A stretch of DNA of 64,000 nucleotides from assembly GCA_035341665.1 (NCBI GenBank), contig DAOQVR010000002.1, positions 62,001-126,000 of the forward strand, read 5' to 3'. The notes under the pieces are model-generated. The model saw only the letters and a program-made list of their open reading frames with translations. It was not told the origin of the DNA and ran no database searches. The DNA is from DAOQVR01 sp035341665 (GTDB lineage Bacteria > Chloroflexota > Anaerolineae > JAAYZQ01). The position numbers and the translations under genes are program-made. This document shows, piece by piece, positions 16,754-25,174 of this stretch; position 1 is the first letter of the stretch; the number at the start of each line of letters is the position of its first letter.

Positions 16754-17581
16754 ATGACTGTGAATCGACTCGAGCAGTACCTTTCGCAGGTGGATCGAGG
16801 TCCCCTTCTCCCGGGCGCAGAGCCTTTCCTGCTGGAGGCGGGACCGGTGGGCTGCCTCCTCCTGCACGGGTGGGGCGGCACCTGCCAGAGCATGCGCTAC
16901 CTCGGGGATCGGTTGCAGGCAGCGGGCATCACGGCCCTTGCGCCCCTGCTGCCGGGGGCCGGCACACGCGCAGCCGACCTGAGCCGCACGCGTGCCGCCG
17001 ACTGGGTGCATGCCGCCGAGGACCACCTCCTGGCGCTCGCCGAGCGCTGCCCCGAGGTCTTCGTGGTCGGGCTCTCGATGGGAGCCATCCTGACGCTCTA
17101 CCTGGGCGCCAGTCACCCAGGGGTTGTGCGCGGCATCGTTCCGATCAACGGCGGCGTCGAGCTCGACAACCCCGACTTGGCCGCCATGGCCTTCCGCCGC
17201 GACCTGCCCGACGTGGTGCCGAGCTGGGATGAGACCTGGTTGCTCAAGGACCCCGCCGCCGTCGAGGTCGCCTACCGGGAGATGGCTCGCACGACGATCG
17301 TGGACGTCATGGGGCTCGCCAAGATCGTCGAGGAGCTGCTGCCGGCGCTCACCGTTCCGGTTCTCTTCCTCCAGTCGGCCGAAGACCGGGTGATCCCGGC
17401 GCGGAACGGTCCGGCGATGGCAGCGCGCGCCGCATCCCTGGACAAGCGTGTGGTCTTTCTCCAGAACTCATACCACGTCGCGACGCTCGACCACGACCGG
17501 GGCCTGGTAGCCGGCGAGGTGATCGAGTTCATCCGGGCGCGTTCGTGCCCCTCTCTCCCAATGGGAGAGGGGAGGGGGTGA
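16754..17581 (+). CDS. Alpha/beta-hydrolase, Est30-like carboxylesterase
   Basis: A 275-residue cytoplasmic hydrolase. GCLLLHGWGGT forms the oxyanion-hole loop, FVVGLSMGAIL holds the nucleophile serine (G-x-S-x-G), SAEDRVIPA supplies the acid and NSYHVATLDHD the histidine, the complete triad in the order of Est30-type carboxylesterases. The last residues (SCPSLPMGEGRG) are coded by a short CTCTCCC/GGGAGAGG inverted repeat of the kind found between genes, so the true C-terminus was probably rewritten by a repeat insertion. It follows the sugar permeases by 31 nt and may act on acylated sugars. Confidence 0.88.
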   Translation: MTVNRLEQYLSQVDRGPLLPGAEPFLLEAGPVGCLLLHGWGGTCQSMRYLGDRLQAAGITALAPLLPGAGTRAADLSRTRAADWVHAAEDHLLALAERCPEVFVVGLSMGAILTLYLGASHPGVVRGIVPINGGVELDNPDLAAMAFRRDLPDVVPSWDETWLLKDPAAVEVAYREMARTTIVDVMGLAKIVEELLPALTVPVLFLQSAEDRVIPARNGPAMAARAASLDKRVVFLQNSYHVATLDHDRGLVAGEVIEFIRARSCPSLPMGEGRG

Positions 17582-17588
17582 CGGGACC

Positions 17589-18695
17589 ATGAATTCCAAA
17601 GAACGCACGATCCTTGCCCTGAGACGCCGGGAGCCGGATCGCGTGCCGGTGTGGGTGACGGTCGTGGCCGATTTGGCGGAGCGGCTGGCCGAGGTGACCG
17701 GCGTCGCGGCCGACCCGCTGGATGCCTACCTCACCAACCGCATCTCGCACGCCGCCCTGCTCACGGCATTGGGGAACGATGTGGTAGGTATCGGCTCCAC
17801 GGCGCCGCACGCGCGGCCGGCTCGCGAGCGCCCCGGCGGCACCCTCGAGGACGAGTGGGGCTTTGTCTACCGGCGCGTACCGCACCGCTTCGGCACCTAC
17901 CTGGAGATCGTCGGCCGGCCCCTGGCCGGCATCGACTCCGCACGCGAGCTGGCCCACTACCCGCTGCCCGACCCGGCAGCACCGGGCCGCTTTGACATCG
18001 CGCGCGATCGGGCAGAGCGCTATGGCTCGACTCACGCACTGCTGGGCATCATCGAGTGCACCGTCTTTGAGATGGCGTGGAACCTGGTCGGGCTGGAGCG
18101 CTTCCTGGCCGACATGGCCCTGGGCCGTGACTACGTGGGCCCCCTCCTGGACGCTGTGGCAGAATACAGCACCGGCATCGGCCTTGCCCTGATCGAGCTG
18201 GGTGCCGACGCCCTGCTCACCGGCGACGACCTTGGCATGGATCCCGGGCCCATGCTGTCGCCCCGGATGTGGCGCCAGTGGCTCAAGCCTCGACTCCAGC
18301 GGGTCCTGGACGCCTACCGCGCCGCCCGCCCGGACATCATCCTGGCCTACCATTCCTGTGGCTCCATCTTGCCCTTCGTCGGCGAGCTGGCCGACATGGG
18401 CATCCAGGTGCTGAATCCGGTGCAGGTGACGGCGCGGGGCATGGAGCCGGCGGCGCTCAAGGCAATCTACGGGCAGAGGTTGGCCTTCTGCGGGGCAATC
18501 GATCAGCGGGAGGTCCTGCCGCATGGGGCGCCCACTGACGTCGAGGCCGAGGTGCGGCGGCGCATCGCCGAGCTCGGCCCGGGCGGCGGCTACCTCGCCG
18601 CCCCCACGCACGACGTCCAGGCAGACACGCCCGTCGAGAACGTCCTGGCCCTCTTCGAGGCGGTGCGCCGCTGGGGTACCTACCCGCTCGGCTAG
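17589..18695 (+). CDS. Uroporphyrinogen-decarboxylase-fold protein, MtaA/methyltransferase type
   Basis: A 368-residue protein opening with KERTILALRRREPDRVPV, the usual start of URO-D-family corrinoid methyltransferases and unassigned relatives. Later blocks are ALIELGADALLTGDDLGM, ILAYHSCGSILPFVGELADMG, VLNPVQVTARGME and the end APTHDVQADTPVENVLALFEA. The His-Ser-Cys-Gly block corresponds to the zinc-ligand region of MtaA-like proteins. A haem role is unlikely since no haem gene is near. It lies 7 nt after the esterase gene, so it belongs to the sugar operon. A second, distant member lies at 61926. Confidence 0.85.
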   Translation: MNSKERTILALRRREPDRVPVWVTVVADLAERLAEVTGVAADPLDAYLTNRISHAALLTALGNDVVGIGSTAPHARPARERPGGTLEDEWGFVYRRVPHRFGTYLEIVGRPLAGIDSARELAHYPLPDPAAPGRFDIARDRAERYGSTHALLGIIECTVFEMAWNLVGLERFLADMALGRDYVGPLLDAVAEYSTGIGLALIELGADALLTGDDLGMDPGPMLSPRMWRQWLKPRLQRVLDAYRAARPDIILAYHSCGSILPFVGELADMGIQVLNPVQVTARGMEPAALKAIYGQRLAFCGAIDQREVLPHGAPTDVEAEVRRRIAELGPGGGYLAAPTHDVQADTPVENVLALFEAVRRWGTYPLG

Positions 18696-18809
18696 ACGAG
18701 GGCTGCCTGACACCCTTGCGTGCTCCGCGTCCGCTGGGCTTGCTCGGACACAACTGGCCAATCCCAGACACCTCTGCAAACACCTCGAACGACGATGAGG
18801 AGGACTTCT

Positions 18810-20966
18810 GTGAAGTGTAGATCCTTCCGCCGCCCACTGGCCCTTCTTCTCCCCTTCCTCTTGCTCCTGCCCTTGATGGCCTCGCCCTCGCCCGCCGTCC
18901 AAGCAGGCCCTCCCACCGGCAGCTCCACCCGGGAATCCCCGGGAACACCCTGCGCCGGTCTGTGCGGTTCCCTCGCGCCCAAGGCCGCGCCGGGCCCTGC
19001 GGCCGTCTGGTTTCCCTTCATGGCGCGCGACTACGATTCGCGCACAGAGGTCGTCACGAAGCGGATTCCGTCCGATGTGGGCGGGTCGCTCACCCTCGGC
19101 ACAGCCACCCTCACCATCCCGCCCGGCGCGCTCGACGAGGACACCTGGCTGACGCTGGGCCGCGTCAAGGCGGCACCCGATGTCGGCCTGCGCGGCCTCG
19201 CACTCTTCCAGCTCGGGCCTTCCGGCCTCACCCTCAACACACCTGCCACCCTCAGCCTCACCTACCAGGAGCCGGCCGGCCGCTACGAGGAGCTCCTCAA
19301 CGGCTACCTCTATGGCGAGGGCACGGGCATCTGGGAGCCGGTGCAGGTAGTCTCCCGCAACACCGGGAGCAACCAAGTCAAGTTCGCCGTGCCCCACTTC
19401 TCCACGCTGGTGGCCTACATCGACGAGTGGGTCCAGGTGGTCCTGCGCATTCCCGGCGATTTGATCGAAAAGGGCGACTTGCTCTTTGCCATGGTCGACC
19501 ACTCCTGGTTCCCCGGCCACGCAGCCCTCTACCTCGGCACTGAGGATGCCGATTCTGACGGCAACGACGGCCACACAATCGTCCAGTCGCACCCTGTGGA
19601 GGGCGGCGCAATCCGGCCTGGATGCTGGCCCTGGGAGGGCGGTGTCGAGGTAGGCAACCTGGACGACCTGATCGCCGCCCCCGATGACCTCTACATGGGC
19701 GCCAGGCGCCACCCTGCTCTCCTCTCCGGCGACCGGGCGCAAATCGCCGCGTATGCACTGCAGCAGGCGGGCGATCAGAGAGGCTACACCGCCATCGGCG
19801 AAGGAGAGGGCTCGGCGCAGGGCCCCACCTGCTACAGCTGCGTCGGCCTCTCGGAAGCAAGCTACGACTCGGCCGGCGTCTCCGTTGTCCCGGACGACTC
19901 TGAGTGGCCTTGGATCATCCCCTGGGAGCAGTTCCGGCTCAGCGTCGCGGTCGACGAAGTCACCGTTGCCCCAGGCGATCCCGTCCAGGTCCCTGCAGGA
20001 CGCATCTACTGGGCCGGGCTCTTCAGCGGAGAGTACCAGCAAGATTCGGTCGTGACCATCTCGGGGGACCTGTGCACCCAGGAGCCCTCCGCCTGCGACG
20101 GCGGTGAACTCGACTGGTGGGCCGGTGTCGACGACGTCGGCGACCACACGGTCACCTTTGACGTGAGCTATACTCTCCAGGGCCAGACCTACTATGCCAG
20201 CCAGGACCTCACCATTCACGTCGTTCCCGATCTGCCCCCTGACATGCTCCTCGTCCCTGCCGGCGCCTTTCAGATGGGCTGCGACACCGCCAACCCCTAT
20301 GAATTCTGCGGCCCCGACGAGCTGCCCCTGCACAACGTGTACCTAGACACCTACTACATCGATCGGTACGAAGTGACCAACGCCCAGTACGCCCAGTGCG
20401 TCGGCGCTGGCGCGTGCGACCCGCCGTCCGAGGACTCCTCCTTCACCCGGCCTTGGTACTACGGCAATCCGCTCTACTCCGCCTACCCGGTCCTCCACAT
20501 CTCCTGGTTCGACGCCGCCCAGTACTGCGCCTGGGCCGGCAAGCGGCTGCCCACCGAGGCCGAATGGGAGAGGGCAGGGCGCGGAAGCAGCGATACGAGG
20601 ATGTACCCCTGGGGCAGCGACGGGCCGACCTGCGATCGTCTCAACTATGTGGGCGCCTGGGCCCCCTACCTCCCCTGCGTGAACGACACGAGCCAGGTGG
20701 GGAGCTACCCCTCCGGCGTGAGCCCCATTGGCGCGCTCGACATCTCCGGCAACCTCTGGGAGTGGGTGAGCGACTGGTACGGCGAGACCTACTATGACGA
20801 GTCGCCCTATGCCAACCCGCAGGGCCCGCCAACCGGGTACTACAAGGTGCTGCGTGGCGGCGCCTGGTCAGAGGACTGGGAGGCCGCCCGCGTGGCGAAT
20901 CGCAACCTGGGCCCGCAGTGGACCGAGACTCCCGACATCGGCTTCCGCTGCGCCGCCTCGCCCTAG
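18810..20966 (+). CDS. Secreted protein: permuted papain-like domain plus FGE-sulfatase domain
   Basis: A 718-residue exported protein. The GTG at 18810 follows AGGAGG by 6 nt and opens a signal peptide (RRPLALLLPFLLLLPLMAS). After it comes AVWFPFMARDY, related to the C-terminal [FY]LP motif of other secreted proteins here, then a ZU5/beta-sandwich-like stretch (about 75-200). About 210-370 look like a permuted NlpC/P60-type (YiiX/YycO-like) domain, with His in FPGHAALYLG before Cys in CYSCVGLSEASY. About 480-718 are an FGE-sulfatase (SUMF1) domain: MLLVPAGAFQMGCD, RYEVTNAQYAQC, GKRLPTEAEWERAGR, GNLWEWVSDWY, VLRGGAWSEDW, IGFRC. This domain makes formylglycine in some proteins but serves as a binding module in many others. 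Confidence 0.8.
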   Translation: MKCRSFRRPLALLLPFLLLLPLMASPSPAVQAGPPTGSSTRESPGTPCAGLCGSLAPKAAPGPAAVWFPFMARDYDSRTEVVTKRIPSDVGGSLTLGTATLTIPPGALDEDTWLTLGRVKAAPDVGLRGLALFQLGPSGLTLNTPATLSLTYQEPAGRYEELLNGYLYGEGTGIWEPVQVVSRNTGSNQVKFAVPHFSTLVAYIDEWVQVVLRIPGDLIEKGDLLFAMVDHSWFPGHAALYLGTEDADSDGNDGHTIVQSHPVEGGAIRPGCWPWEGGVEVGNLDDLIAAPDDLYMGARRHPALLSGDRAQIAAYALQQAGDQRGYTAIGEGEGSAQGPTCYSCVGLSEASYDSAGVSVVPDDSEWPWIIPWEQFRLSVAVDEVTVAPGDPVQVPAGRIYWAGLFSGEYQQDSVVTISGDLCTQEPSACDGGELDWWAGVDDVGDHTVTFDVSYTLQGQTYYASQDLTIHVVPDLPPDMLLVPAGAFQMGCDTANPYEFCGPDELPLHNVYLDTYYIDRYEVTNAQYAQCVGAGACDPPSEDSSFTRPWYYGNPLYSAYPVLHISWFDAAQYCAWAGKRLPTEAEWERAGRGSSDTRMYPWGSDGPTCDRLNYVGAWAPYLPCVNDTSQVGSYPSGVSPIGALDISGNLWEWVSDWYGETYYDESPYANPQGPPTGYYKVLRGGAWSEDWEAARVANRNLGPQWTETPDIGFRCAASP

Positions 20967-21096
20967 AGCAGGACTATGCTGCGCGTTCCCCGGTTGGGAC
21001 ATCCGCAGGAACTGCCGCCCGAGGCGCAGCCCCAGGGAACCATCCGCGGGGGTGCGGCGTCTTGTACCCGGAACAAGCACGAAAGGATCCGGGACC

Positions 21097-21834
21097 ATGA
21101 AAGTCGCTCTCTCCGTCTTCTCGCTCTTCTTTCTCTTCGCCGCGCTGCTGGCGGCCTGCGCCGGCACGGCCGTGCCCACGCTGGACGGCACCGGCTGGCA
21201 GCTCGTCGAAATGGACGGCGCAAGGCTGCCCCTGCACGTCCTCATCACCCTGAGCTTTGACAAGGCTCAGGCCGGCGGCAGCGGGCCCTGCAACGGCTAC
21301 GGCGCCGACTATGTCCAGAAGGGTACAGAGCTCACCCTGGGGCAGATTGTCTCCACCCTGATGTACTGCGACGGCGTGATGGAGTATGAGAAGGCGTACA
21401 CCGACGCCCTGGGCACGGTTCGCTCCTTCCAGAGGGAGGGCAATACGCTGCGGCTCCTGGACGAGTCGGGCAAAGTCGCGCTGGTCTTTGGCAAGCCACA
21501 GGCGGCAAACCTCGACGGGTCCTCGTGGAAGGTGGCGCTCGTGGGTGAGACACCGGTCCCCGAGGGCGTAGAGCTCACGATGGGCTTTGCCGGCGGCGAG
21601 GCCACAGGCAAGGCGGGCTGCAACACCTACTTTGCCGGCTATGCCCAGGAAGGGGCGGGGTTGACCTACGACTCGCCCGGCGCCACCAAGATGTACTGCG
21701 GGGCAGAGGGCCTCATGCAGCTGGAGAGCACATTCCTGGGCAGCCTGGAACAGGTGCGCAGCTTTGAGATTCAGAGGGGCGGGTTGGCACTGCTCGACGA
21801 AGCGGGCGCAACCGTGATGTACCTGTTACCGTAG
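21097..21834 (+). CDS. Lipoprotein with two META (HslJ-like) domains
   Basis: A 245-residue lipoprotein with lipobox LLAAC near residue 21. Two META/HslJ-like repeats follow, each with a TxWxLV-type opening and a GCN-type core: first LDGTGWQLVEMDG, GPCNGYGADY, MYCDGVMEYE; second LDGSSWKVALVGE, AGCNTYFAGY, MYCGAEGLMQLE. The paired cysteines in each repeat may form disulfides outside the membrane. HslJ is a heat-shock lipoprotein linked to novobiocin tolerance in E. coli; the role here is unknown. It stands downstream of the FGE gene on the same strand, with a 130-bp gap. Confidence 0.85.
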   Translation: MKVALSVFSLFFLFAALLAACAGTAVPTLDGTGWQLVEMDGARLPLHVLITLSFDKAQAGGSGPCNGYGADYVQKGTELTLGQIVSTLMYCDGVMEYEKAYTDALGTVRSFQREGNTLRLLDESGKVALVFGKPQAANLDGSSWKVALVGETPVPEGVELTMGFAGGEATGKAGCNTYFAGYAQEGAGLTYDSPGATKMYCGAEGLMQLESTFLGSLEQVRSFEIQRGGLALLDEAGATVMYLLP

Positions 21835-21909
21835 GCCGGGGACGGCTGCGCGTCGAAGGGCAGGTCGACCCGTGCCCGCCCCGGTGCGGTGCACCCTGGC
21901 TAACCGCCG

Positions 21910-22440
21910 GCCGTAGGGCGGGTTACCATACCCGCCCTCCCCCCCGATGGGCAAAGCCTTTGTAGGGCGGGTTTCCATACCCGCCCTCCCCCCGATGGCC
22001 GAAGCCTTTGTAGGGCGGGTTTCCATACCCGCCCTCCCCCCGATGGCCGAAGCCTTNNNNNNNNNNNNNNNNNNNNNNNNNNNNNNNNNNNNNNNNNNNN
22101 NNNNNNNNNNNNNNNNNNNNNNNNNNNNNNNNNNNNNNNNNNNNNNNNNNNNNNNNCCTTTGTAGGGCGGGTTTCCATNNNNNNNNNNNNNNNNNNNNNN
22201 NNNNNNNNNNNNNNNNNNNNNNNNNNNNNNNNNNNNNNNNNNNNNNNNNNNNNNNNNNNNNNNNNNNNNNNNNNNNNNACCCGCCCTCCCCCCGATGGCC
22301 GAAGCCTTTGTGGGGCGGGTTTCCATACCCGCCCTCCCCCCGATGGCCGAAGCCTTTGTGGGGCGGGTTTCCATACCCGCCTCCCCCCGATGGCCGAAGC
22401 CTTTGTAGGGCGGGTTTCCATACCCGCCCTCCCCCCGATG
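21910..22440. repeat. 48-bp tandem repeat array interrupted by two assembly gaps
   Basis: Direct repeats with a 48-bp period. Each copy holds a GGCGGGT-TTCCAT-ACCCGCC hairpin followed by CTCCCCCCGATGGCCGAAGC. Three copies precede and about three follow two blocks of exactly 100 N (22057-22156 and 22179-22278), with part of one more copy between them. True copy number is therefore unknown. Since 48 is divisible by 3, reading frames stay open across the array by chance; no gene is coded. There are no unique spacers, so this is not a CRISPR array. Confidence 0.95.
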
Positions 22441-22446
22441 GGCAGA

Positions 22447-22463
22447 GGTCTCTGACCGAGCCC
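22447..22463 (+). repeat. Short palindromic element GGTCTCTGACC-GAGCCC, copy 2
   Basis: Identical to 5948-5964. It abuts the end of the 48-bp repeat array. Confidence 0.6.
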
Positions 22464-22491
22464 CGAAAGAACGAGGCACCGCGGCCGCCGC

Positions 22492-22520
22492 TGGACATCC
22501 GGGCCGCCCTCTGCTACAAT
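22492..22520 (+). promoter_or_regulatory. Promoter of the methyltransferase gene
   Basis: TGGACA (22492-22497) and TACAAT (22515-22520) are 17 nt apart and 25 nt ahead of the ATG. Confidence 0.6.
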
Positions 22521-22544
22521 GGACGGCGTCGCCTGGCAGAGACC

Positions 22545-23126
22545 ATGGACTATACCTCACTGCGCTACGCCCTCAGCAACCGCCGGGACACGAGCCACGT
22601 CCGGACGGCACTCCGCCTGCTGCAGCCCTCAGCCGGCATGCGGCTGCTGGAGGTGGGATGCGGGCGCGGGTTTCTCACCCAGTGCTTCCTGGAGCAGGGG
22701 CTGGACGCAGTTGGGATCGACGCCAACCCCCACGCCGTCGAGCAGGGGGTGGCACCCAACCTCTTCGTGATGCGCGCCGAGAAGCTCGACTTTCCCGGCG
22801 CGAGCTTTGACCTGCTCTGCTCCTTCCATGCCATCGAGCATGTGCCGCCCATCGAGCAGGCGCTCGCCGAAATGGCGCGCGTGGTCAAGCCGGGCGGCAA
22901 GTTGCTTCTCTGCTACCCGGCCGAGCCGGTGAAGGGGCTCTACGCGGTGCCCTCGGCAGTGATCCTGTACGGCGACCCCACCAAGGCGGCCGAAGTACAC
23001 TGCCACAAGATCACGCCGCGCCGGCTGCAGAAGATGGCCGCCGGCCTGCCGCTGGAGCATCTGCGCAGCGAGTTTCACCTGCTGCGCTCACCCCAGTTCT
23101 ACTCCCTCTTTCGCCGGCTTCCGTAG
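22545..23126 (+). CDS. Class I SAM-dependent methyltransferase
   Basis: A 193-residue protein of the UbiE/Methyltransf_11 type. LLEVGCGRGFLTQCFLEQG is motif I (SAM-binding glycines), GIDANPHAVEQ motif II, FDLLCSFHAIEHVPPIEQAL motif IV, and MARVVKPGGKLLLCYP the post-motif strand. The ATG at 22545 lies downstream of a promoter and gives a normal length; the upstream in-frame opening runs through the repeat array. No neighbour indicates its substrate. Confidence 0.9.
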   Translation: MDYTSLRYALSNRRDTSHVRTALRLLQPSAGMRLLEVGCGRGFLTQCFLEQGLDAVGIDANPHAVEQGVAPNLFVMRAEKLDFPGASFDLLCSFHAIEHVPPIEQALAEMARVVKPGGKLLLCYPAEPVKGLYAVPSAVILYGDPTKAAEVHCHKITPRRLQKMAAGLPLEHLRSEFHLLRSPQFYSLFRRLP

Positions 23127-23149
23127 GCCGAGGAGCGGCCGGCGCAGGC

Positions 23150-24295
23150 CTACCGGTCCCCTCCCGTTTCCTCGCGGAGCACCAACGGCAGGAAAATGGC
23201 ATGGCCCATGCCTTCGCAGGCGTAGATCTCGGCACTCGCCAGGGCAATGCCGGCGGAGCCACCGGCGGCGAGCACCCCCCTGCCCAGCAGCAGCGTGGCC
23301 GTGTGGCCGCAGCGCGCGGCGCCAAGGCTCCCGGTATCGCTCCACTGCCCCGCTGCCGCGTCGTACAACTCCGCGCTCTCCAGCCAGGCATTGTCGTTGA
23401 TGCCGCCTGCCACCAGCACGCTTCCGTCGGGCAGCCGCGTGGCTGTGTGCGAGGCACGGGCAGCGCCCAGGCTGCCGGTGACCGTCCACTGGCCGGTTGC
23501 GGGGTCGTACAGCTCCGCTGCGGCCACATACCCGCCGCCCGGGAGGCTGTTGCCACCGGCGACCAGCACCCGGCCGTCGAACAGAGGGGTCGCGGAATGC
23601 AGCGCTCGGGCAAAGCCCAGGCTGCCCGTGGGCTGCCATTGGTGGGTGTCCGGGTCATAGAGCTCGGCGCTGGGCAGAAAGTCACTCCCACTGCTGCGGC
23701 CCCCGACCACCAGGGCACCGCCGGCTAGCAGGGTGATGGTGTGCTCCACCCGCGGCGTGCTCATGTCGCCTGCCGGGCTCCACTGGTCCAGCGCAGGGTC
23801 GTAGTTCTCGGTCCCCTGCAGAAAGCCGCCGCTGCCATAGCCCCCCGTGACCAGCACCCGGCCGTCCGCCAGCCGGATGGCCGCCGCCAGGCTGCGGCCC
23901 GCAACCATCGGCGCGGTCGCCGCCCACTGGCCGGTGGACGGGTCGTAGACCTCGGCACTGGGCGGATACCCACCGCTCGGGCTGTAGCCCCCGGCAACCA
24001 GGACCCGGCCGTCTGCCAGGAGGGTTGCGGTGTGGCCGGAGCGCGCGATCGACATGGCGCCCGTGTAGCTCCACAGCTCGGTGACCGGGTCGTACAGCTC
24101 GGCGCTGCTGAGCCAGCTGCTGGAGGCATACCCCCCGGCGACCAGGACCCGGCCGCCGGGCAGCAGCGTCGCCGTATGATAGGCGCGGGCGGTGTTGAGG
24201 CTGCCTGTGGGGCTCCAGCCGTCGCCGCCGGCTTCTATCGCCCCCGCGCCGGCCACGAGAGAACAGAGCACAGCCAAGCAGACCGCCAGCCGCAT
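23150..24295 (-). CDS. Secreted Kelch-repeat beta-propeller protein
   Basis: A 381-residue exported protein with a short signal peptide (RLAVCLAVLCSLVAGAGA). Seven Kelch motifs of the form LLxDGRVLVAGGY...SAELYDPxTxxW run from about residue 40 to 350, enough for one seven-bladed propeller of the galactose-oxidase/kelch class. No copper-ligand set is evident, so binding rather than oxidation is likely. The C-terminus, GHAIFLPLVLREE, shares a motif with the ends of the proteins at 57677 and 59626. A tandem repeat lies just upstream. Confidence 0.88.
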   Translation of the reverse strand: MRLAVCLAVLCSLVAGAGAIEAGGDGWSPTGSLNTARAYHTATLLPGGRVLVAGGYASSSWLSSAELYDPVTELWSYTGAMSIARSGHTATLLADGRVLVAGGYSPSGGYPPSAEVYDPSTGQWAATAPMVAGRSLAAAIRLADGRVLVTGGYGSGGFLQGTENYDPALDQWSPAGDMSTPRVEHTITLLAGGALVVGGRSSGSDFLPSAELYDPDTHQWQPTGSLGFARALHSATPLFDGRVLVAGGNSLPGGGYVAAAELYDPATGQWTVTGSLGAARASHTATRLPDGSVLVAGGINDNAWLESAELYDAAAGQWSDTGSLGAARCGHTATLLLGRGVLAAGGSAGIALASAEIYACEGMGHAIFLPLVLREETGGDR

Positions 24296-24530
24296 CTCTC
24301 CATCACACTCCTGGTGCGGTGCACCTGCCCTTGGTGCGCTGCACCTTCGTCAGGCAAAAGGACAGCCGCACCTCTCCATCACACTCCTGGTGCGGTGCAC
24401 CTGCCCTTGGTGCGCTGCACCTTCGTCAGGCCAAGGGCAGCCGCATCTCTCCATCACACTCCTGGTGCGGTGCACCTGCCGTTGGTGCGCTGCACCTTCG
24501 TCAGGCCAAGGGCAGCCGCACCTCCCCATC
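24293..24530. repeat. Three tandem copies of a 75-76-bp repeat containing GGTGCGCTGCACC palindromes
   Basis: Copies begin at about 24301, 24377 and 24452 (periods 76 and 75). Each holds CTCCTGGTGCGGTGCACC and TTGGTGCGCTGCACCTT, two near-perfect palindromes. The array overlaps the first codons of the Kelch gene and fills its upstream region. The same palindrome occurs at 21884-21896 and twice at 36070-36118. Confidence 0.85.
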
Positions 24531-24592
24531 CGCTCGGCGTTCCCGCCCAAGACTGCAGCTCCCATCGAATAGGACGCCCAACCAGGGATAGT

Positions 24593-25174
24593 CTACTTCT
24601 TCTCCGCCAGGTAGGCAAAGAACCCGGCGCGCCGTAGGGCCAAGAGCGTCAGCCCTCCCAGCAGGCCGCCCAACGCGCCAAAGAGGATGTAGCCGATCAT
24701 GGCCCGCGCCAGGCCAAGGGCGACAAAGCCAACGGGCGCGCCTATCACGAGGCTGAGCCCCCACTTGACCAGGAACTTGCAAAAGTGCCCAAAGATGGCT
24801 GCGGTCACCGCCACGGCCAGCTTCTCGGGCCGGCGGCCCAGCACGAGCAGCGCCAGATCCGTACCCACGCCGACCATCGTGTAGGAGAGAAAGGTGTCCA
24901 CGGCACCGCCGTCCCCCAGCCCGAGGAAGGCAGCGAGGATGCCCGACGTGAGCCCCACCAGGCTCGGCGCGCCGGCCTTCGGCACCACCCCGGACGCCAC
25001 GATCATGATCGCCATCCAGAAGATGCCAGAGTGCCCGGGCATCTGCAGCGGCAGGCGCAGCGCGACCTTGGCGACGACGATCAGCGCAGCAAACAGCGCG
25101 AGCAGGATGAGGCGAAAGGTCGAAAAGTAGCGTGCCTTGACTGGCGGCTGGGCCGCGGGTGGCTCCTGGCTCAT
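24593..25174 (-). CDS. ECF transporter S-component-like membrane protein (module 2)
   Basis: A 193-residue membrane protein with five or six predicted segments (starting TFRLILLALFAALIVVAKVALRL), the size of an ECF substrate-binding S component. LQMPGHSGIFWMAIMIVASG and PSLVGLTSGILAAFLG resemble that superfamily; I cannot name the specificity. Its ATG at 25174 overlaps the stop of the gene before it (ATGA). It is the last gene of a run reading mosA-like, TiaS-like, double EcfA, EcfT, small pterin-fold protein, S component, so the ECF set is complete. The substrate is unknown. Confidence 0.75.
   Translation of the reverse strand: MSQEPPAAQPPVKARYFSTFRLILLALFAALIVVAKVALRLPLQMPGHSGIFWMAIMIVASGVVPKAGAPSLVGLTSGILAAFLGLGDGGAVDTFLSYTMVGVGTDLALLVLGRRPEKLAVAVTAAIFGHFCKFLVKWGLSLVIGAPVGFVALGLARAMIGYILFGALGGLLGGLTLLALRRAGFFAYLAEKK

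Noticed and set aside
17589..18695. HemE (haem pathway uroporphyrinogen decarboxylase)
   Set aside because: The N-terminal Arg-rich substrate loop of HemE is not seen, no haem gene adjoins, and the His-Ser-Cys-Gly block fits MtaA-like relatives.
17529..20333. 934-codon minus-strand frame
   Set aside because: It is antisense to the URO-D-like and FGE genes, which have clear families; long antisense frames are common in GC-rich DNA with G/C at third positions.
21910..22440. CRISPR array
   Set aside because: Units are contiguous with no unique spacers, and no cas gene is near.
21826..22560. Open minus-strand frame across the 48-bp repeats (Gly/Arg/Pro-rich protein)
   Set aside because: The frame is open only because the repeat period is divisible by 3, it runs through the N blocks, and the repeat core also occurs singly between genes.
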